From assembly GCF_022965805.1 (NCBI RefSeq), contig NC_133109.1, forward strand, positions 8,533,869-8,597,868: a DNA stretch of 64,000 nucleotides. The letters run 5' to 3'. The notes below the pieces were generated by a model. It was not told where the DNA came from and made no database searches. It saw only the letters and a program-made list of their open reading frames with translations. This stretch comes from Primulina eburnea. Taxonomy: Eukaryota > Streptophyta > Magnoliopsida > Lamiales > Gesneriaceae. Within the stretch, counting starts at the first letter, position 1. Every line of letters begins with the position of its first letter. The translations under genes and the position numbers were made by a program. Below are positions 59,049-64,000 of the stretch, piece by piece.

Positions 59049-61025
59049 TGTAATGCCCGGAAAATTAATCCCAGTAATCAGTAATTATTGAATTATAATT
59101 TGATATGATTATGAAAGGATTAACCGAGACACGAAATAAGATTACATGTGAAAAGGAATGTGTGCGAGGACAGTAGCTGTGGCGCACATGCGCGAACCAA
59201 TGCGCGCACATGCGCCAACAGGACAGAAGGTCTCGCACATATGCGCGATGAATGTGCGCGCATATGCGTGAGTTGTGCGGAACGCCACGGTAAACTCCAG
59301 TAGCACTCGCGCATATGCGCGGAAAGAGTCGCGCATATGCGCGAGCTGCCGAGGCCGAATCCAGTAGGTCTCGCGCATATGCGCGGAAGATGTGGCGCAT
59401 ATGCGCGAGTCATGCAGCATGGAAATTTGACAAATGGCTTGTTATGCACCGTGAGTATATATATATATATACATGCAAGAAGTGTTTCTTGAAAGAAAAT
59501 CAGAAAGGAACGAGAGCTTTGAGGAAAAGCTAGCTTCGTACATTTCAAAATTCTACCGTGCAATATCCGTCTGTCCAAATCGTAATCCGACTTCGGTACG
59601 GTAATTCTATCGACGTAGGCCTACAACTTGACATATGTTTTGCTACGTTTTGACATGTTTTGAAATTATGCTATTGTCAGAATTGAATAGGATTCAGATA
59701 TGATGTTCTTGACATGTTAGACATCGTAAAATCGAAGTCAGATTAAGAAATAGACTGATTATGGAATTGTTATGATTTTTTGATTATAATCAGTTAATAC
59801 CGGACAGATTTGGATTATGGATTGATTATAGATTGTATTGGATATGGGTTATGGATTGTAACTATTATCTGGTGAATTGGTATAGACGGGGATATTGGAA
59901 TTGTACCGTTATACTGTTGATTTTGAATTAAATCCAGATTGATCAAATTATTATGGAATGGACGGGTATATTGATATGAGACTATTGATATTGTCAGTAC
60001 CAGATAGGCTTTGAGTTCAGGACATCGACTGAGCCAGAAACCGACGAAAGAAAGGTATAAGTCAATGTGGTATTGGGAGATGGACTTGAGTCGGTTTAGA
60101 CTTGGGTTTCCCTAAATCACATACTTTATTTTATTGCATGGATATTTGCATTACATTGATTAATGTACTTGTTCTCTTGTATTTGGATGACAGGTATTAG
60201 ACAAGTTATCTTGTGACAGAAGTGCCGGATAGTGGTGGTATCGCCACGGCACATTGCACTATGTCTCAAGATAGGATGCTAGTGATAGAGCTACAGTCCT
60301 TGACGGTTAGGTCAGGACACTGGATGTTTGGTTATATCGAGTAATGGAATCTATTACGGAATTCGATATAAGAACACCATATTTGGTTATATCGAGTAAA
60401 GGGTATTGGAATTCTTCTATTACGGAATTCGATATAGGAATACCAGGGCACTGGTTATATCGAGTAATAGATAATATGGTTCCATCCTTTACGGAATTCG
60501 ATATAGGAATACCACATCTGGAAACCGGGATCCCTAGACTAGGATTGAGTCTAGTCTGAATTATGAGTAATATCGACAGTTTCATTTGATATTGTTTATG
60601 TTTCAGATTTTGATACATATTCATGTTACCTGACTACATGCTTTATAGTTGTTTATATGATTGCATGTTTCATTGATTTATACTGGGGATTATATTCTCA
60701 CCGGTATATCCGGCTGTTGTCTGGTATGTATGTGTACTTGACAACAGGTGGGACAGTTCCAGGGTCGAGGAGATGAAGAGCTAGATCGTGATTAGAGTGG
60801 TGGCACCGGACTTGGACTAGATGTAGGGTTAAACACTTGACTTTAGTTTTAAACCCTAGTTTGAATAAATGTTGAAATACAGGATTTGTATTTTATATAC
60901 TGATATGTATCTATGTTGTATGTCACTACGTTCCGCATTTTAAAAAAAAAATTTAGACCCTGTTTATTATTGATTAACTAGTCCCAATGATGATTAAGAA
61001 CTTGATTAGCGTCCGGGTCCCCACA
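59049..61025 (+). repeat. Element D 3' LTR
   Basis: It is 1,977 bp, the partner of 46057-48030, with the palindrome array (59181-59409), TATA run and three-hairpin block (about 60330-60515). It ends GTCCCCACA, followed by TCCGG. Confidence 0.95.
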
Positions 61026-61030
61026 TCCGG

Positions 61031-62800
61031 TGAGAATAAATCCCAGTATAAAACATGGTAAGCATGTATAGAAACAATCTAAATCATAAAACATGATATC
61101 ATGAATATATTCAAAGCAATAGATTTCATAATCTATGGAATCTACTCAAAATAAGCATGCGACTCAGTTCAGATAATCATGCAATTCAAATCATATCATA
61201 TGAACATGCTATCATATCTGAAAGCAATAAACATGGGTTTCATAGTCTATGAAACCACTTCTGTAAACACATGCAGTTCTAGTCAAATCATGTCTAGACT
61301 CGACTCAACTATAACTCTAGGGATCCCGTGATGAATAAGACGTCAATGGATGTTACCTACTCAACCGATCGTGGTAACTGTACGTCTTATTCCTAGACTT
61401 CGGCCATGGCTGTATCGTGGTGCTACAATCGGAGGGTGTCTGCTCCTATGTACGATACACTGAACGTCTAGAAGTCTGACTATCTGTCAAACTTTCCTAT
61501 CTCAAATGCAATGTATAACAATCTGTAAACAAAGCATGCTCATTTCCAAAAGAGTTGAATATAAAGTCTATAAACAAATCATAATCATATCAAAAGACAA
61601 ACAATAATCAAGTATGTGATTTTATTAGGAAACTCAAATGAGATCTGATTTGAGTTGTATCTTCCCAGATATCACATGAATTATACCTTTGTCGTCCCTG
61701 TCTGACGAAGACGATGACCTGTATTCAAATCTGTCCATATCCAATCTGAAAAGACAATATCGAATACGCGGTGTCAGTGAATAACTCAATACACAATCTG
61801 TTCTGATCAATACTCAACTCAGTACCTAATCTGATCAATATCTGAACTAGATACAATTCAATCCATGTCATCGATATCACAATACAATCTGAATCATATC
61901 TGAATCTAATTAATCTAAATCAACTGATGTTTCGACGGCATAACAATACAGTCTGTATAACCCCGTCAATCTGAATATCACAAATATAATACTGGAACTC
62001 ATAATCTGTGTCCACATAATTCATACACTGAATATTAACACAATTCTGATATAGAATCTCAGTCAATATCTTTCAAAAATCATAACAATTACAGAAACGG
62101 TATGTTCTTTAATCTGACTTCAATTCTATAATGTCTACGGTAGCAGAAACGCCATATCTGAATCATATTCAATCTGACAATATCATAAATTCAAAACATG
62201 TCTAAACGTAAGAAAACTTACGTCCAGTTGTAGCCTGTGTTGATAGGAACACAGTACTGAAGTCGGATTCAAAATCAAACGGACGGATTTTGTAGAAACC
62301 CCAAATCTACGAATGAAAAGGCGTAAGGATTCTTAGAGGAAATCCTTGGCTCTTGATAATAGCTTCTGAGGGAAACCAAACGTTTATATATATCAATCTT
62401 GCATGAAATTGAAACGTGGCTTCCTTTCACAAAACTTAAGTGGCGCTCGAGCGGTTAAACAATACCGCTCGGGCGCGCACTCGGCGCTCGGGCGGTCAAG
62501 ATCTGCCGCCCGGGCGCAAGGCGTTCTGTCTGCACACGCTATGCATTGGCGCTCGGACGGTCATACATTACCGCCCGGGCGCCACACCTTCTGCCCGAAC
62601 ACTCTCCTTGATGAACATTGGCGCTCGGGCGGTCGTCATCTACCGCTCGGACGCCACTATTTCTGTCCAAAGTTGAATAACTAACTTGCTTTGCCCAGAC
62701 TGTTCTTGTAATGGCTCGGCTTCTTTATTCAAATTCGTATAACTTTGATAATATCGATTAATCAACGTTTGATTATAATAATTAAATCTCGGGCATTACA
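61031..62800 (-). repeat. Element E 5' LTR, outer part
   Basis: It continues the LTR interrupted at 46056 and matches 40168-41939. Together with 45710-46056 it makes 2,117 bp. It includes the hairpin pair (61333-61471), TATA stretch (62385-62393) and hairpin repeats (62442-62655). The end at 62800 is followed by the target duplication CATGG. Confidence 0.93.
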
Positions 62801-64000
62801 CATGGAATGCCTAGGACTATTGTTTCTGGTCGCGATGTTAAATTCTTGAGTTACTGTTGGAAGAATTTATGGGCTAAACTTGGCACAAAATTGTCGTTTT
62901 CTACTACTTGTCATCGTCAAACGAATGGACAAACTGAAGTTGTCAATAGAACTTTGGGAACACTTTTGCGTGCCATTCTTTAAAAGAACTTGGATTGACA
63001 TTTCTATGGATTTTATTTTGGGGTTGCCTAGTACTAAGAAGGGAAGGGATTCTATTTTTGTTGTTGTGGATAGATTCTCTAAGATGGCACATTTTATAGC
63101 TTGTCATAAAACCGATGATGCTTCAAACATTGTGGATTTGTTCTTTAGAGAAGTCGTTACGTTGCATGGCAGGACTATTGTTTCTGGTCGCGATGTTAAA
63201 TTCTTGAGTTACTTTTGGAAGACTTTATGGGCTAAACTTGGCACAAAATTGTTGTTTTCTACTACTTGTCATCCTCAAACGGATGGAAAAACTGAAGTTG
63301 TCAATAGAACTTTGGGAACACTTTTGCGTGCTATTCTTAAAAAGAACTTGGATTGACATTTCTATGGACTTTATTTTGGGGTTGCCTAGAACTAAGAAGG
63401 GGGGATTCTATTTTTTTTTGTTGTGGATAGATTCTCTAAGATGGCAAATTTTATAGCTTGTCATAAAACCGATGATGTTTCAAACATTGCGGATTTGTTC
63501 TTTAGAGAATTCGTTAAGTTGCATCATTTGCCTAGGACTATTGTTTCTGGTCGTGATGTTAAATTCTTGAGTTACTTTTGGAAGACTTTATGGGATAAAC
63601 TTGGCACAAAATTGTTGTTTTCTACTACTTGTCATCCTCAAACGGAAGGACAAACTGAAGTTGTCAATAGAACTTTGGGAACACTTTTGCGTGCCATTCT
63701 TAAAAAGAACTTGGATTGACATTTCTATTGATTTTATTTTGGGGTTGCCTAGTACTAAGAAGGGAAGGGATTCTATTTTTGTTGTTGTGGATAGATTCTC
63801 TAAGATGTCACATTTTATAGCTTTTCATAAAACCGATGATGCTTCAAACATTGCGGATTTGTTCTTTAGAGAAGTCGTTACGTTGCATGGCCTGCCTAGG
63901 ACTATTGTTTCTGGTCGCGATGTTAAATTCTTGAGTTACTTTTGGAAGACTTTATGGTCTAAACTTGGCACAAAATTGTTGTTTTCTACTACTTGTCATC
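62801..64000 (+). repeat. Integrase-derived satellite, block 5 (runs off the window)
   Basis: About 3.3 monomers that continue block 4 across element E: GTTGCATGG before the insertion and CATGGAATGCC after it rebuild a normal monomer. It includes the shortened HGRTIVS monomer and EGQTE variant also seen at 33161-34000. Confidence 0.93.

Larger units (their letters stand above)
46057..61025 (+). mobile_element. Element D: Ty3/gypsy element inserted in E's 5' LTR
   Basis: LTRs at 46057-48030 and 59049-61025 (about 1,975 bp, about 20 differences by eye) have ends TGTAATGCCCGG and GGGTCCCCACA. The target duplication TCCGG is at 46052-46056 and 61026-61030. D carries a PBS, gag, a full pol and a PPT. 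C splits its gag. Without C it is about 8.8 kb. Domain order and tail motif match element A. Confidence 0.95.
39821..62800 (-). mobile_element. Element E: gag-only gypsy element, host of nested insertions D and C
   Basis: The outer ends are TGTGGGGACCC (39821) and GGGCATTACA (62800), with target duplication CATGG (39816-39820 and 62801-62805). Without the D/C insertion E is about 8 kb: 3' LTR 39821-41939, interior 41940-45709, 5' LTR 45710-46056 plus 61031-62800. The LTRs differ at about 20 positions by eye (about 99% identical). The interior keeps gag but only a decayed pol. Its LTR termini, PBS and PPT are close to those of D, so D-like elements are plausible helpers (inference). Confidence 0.93.

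Overview
The window is plant nuclear repeat DNA, most likely from a eudicot, with no host gene, rRNA, canonical tRNA gene or CRISPR array that I can support. The evidence is full-length Ty3/gypsy LTR retrotransposons with tRNA-iMet primer sites and Gag-Pol polyproteins ending in a chromodomain-like tail, inserted into a large satellite. The overall look is centromeric or pericentromeric heterochromatin. I cannot name the species.

The base layer is a tandem satellite of about 364 bp per monomer (roughly 63 monomers, about 23 kb in five blocks: 500-1387, 9362-24336, 31814-35643, 37637-39820, 62801-64000). Each monomer is a slice of a Ty3/gypsy integrase catalytic core, from just before the first catalytic Asp to about 16 residues past the catalytic Glu, joined head to tail out of frame. 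In most monomers the second catalytic Asp has become Gly. Monomers form higher-order repeats of five (about 1.82 kb) and six (about 2.18 kb).

Inserted into the satellite, each with a 5-bp target duplication, are: element A (1388-9361, minus, TSD AACGG); element B (24337-31813, plus, TSD TGGAT); a 1,993-bp near-perfect palindrome of eight identical 242-bp tRNA-like units (35644-37636, TSD GCATG); and element E (39821-62800, minus, TSD CATGG). An LTR fragment runs off the left edge (1-499). E is a nest: D (46057-61025, plus, TSD TCCGG) sits in an E LTR, and C (49149-55330, minus, TSD GACAC) sits in the Gag zinc knuckle of D. Counted from the satellite this is four layers.

A and D carry the full protease-RT-RNaseH-integrase-chromodomain order. 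B lacks a protease. C keeps gag but has lost most of pol and has captured about 500 bp of an A-type LTR. E keeps gag, but its pol is decayed although its LTRs are about 99% identical. The set therefore looks like a few near-autonomous elements plus relatives that would need enzymes supplied in trans. Every LTR family carries an array of short GC-rich inverted repeats at a similar place near the LTR start (just upstream of a TATA-like box in four of six), with a different motif in each family. The A and E LTRs also share a pair of hairpins whose stems appear to covary.

All identities and difference counts here were made by eye.
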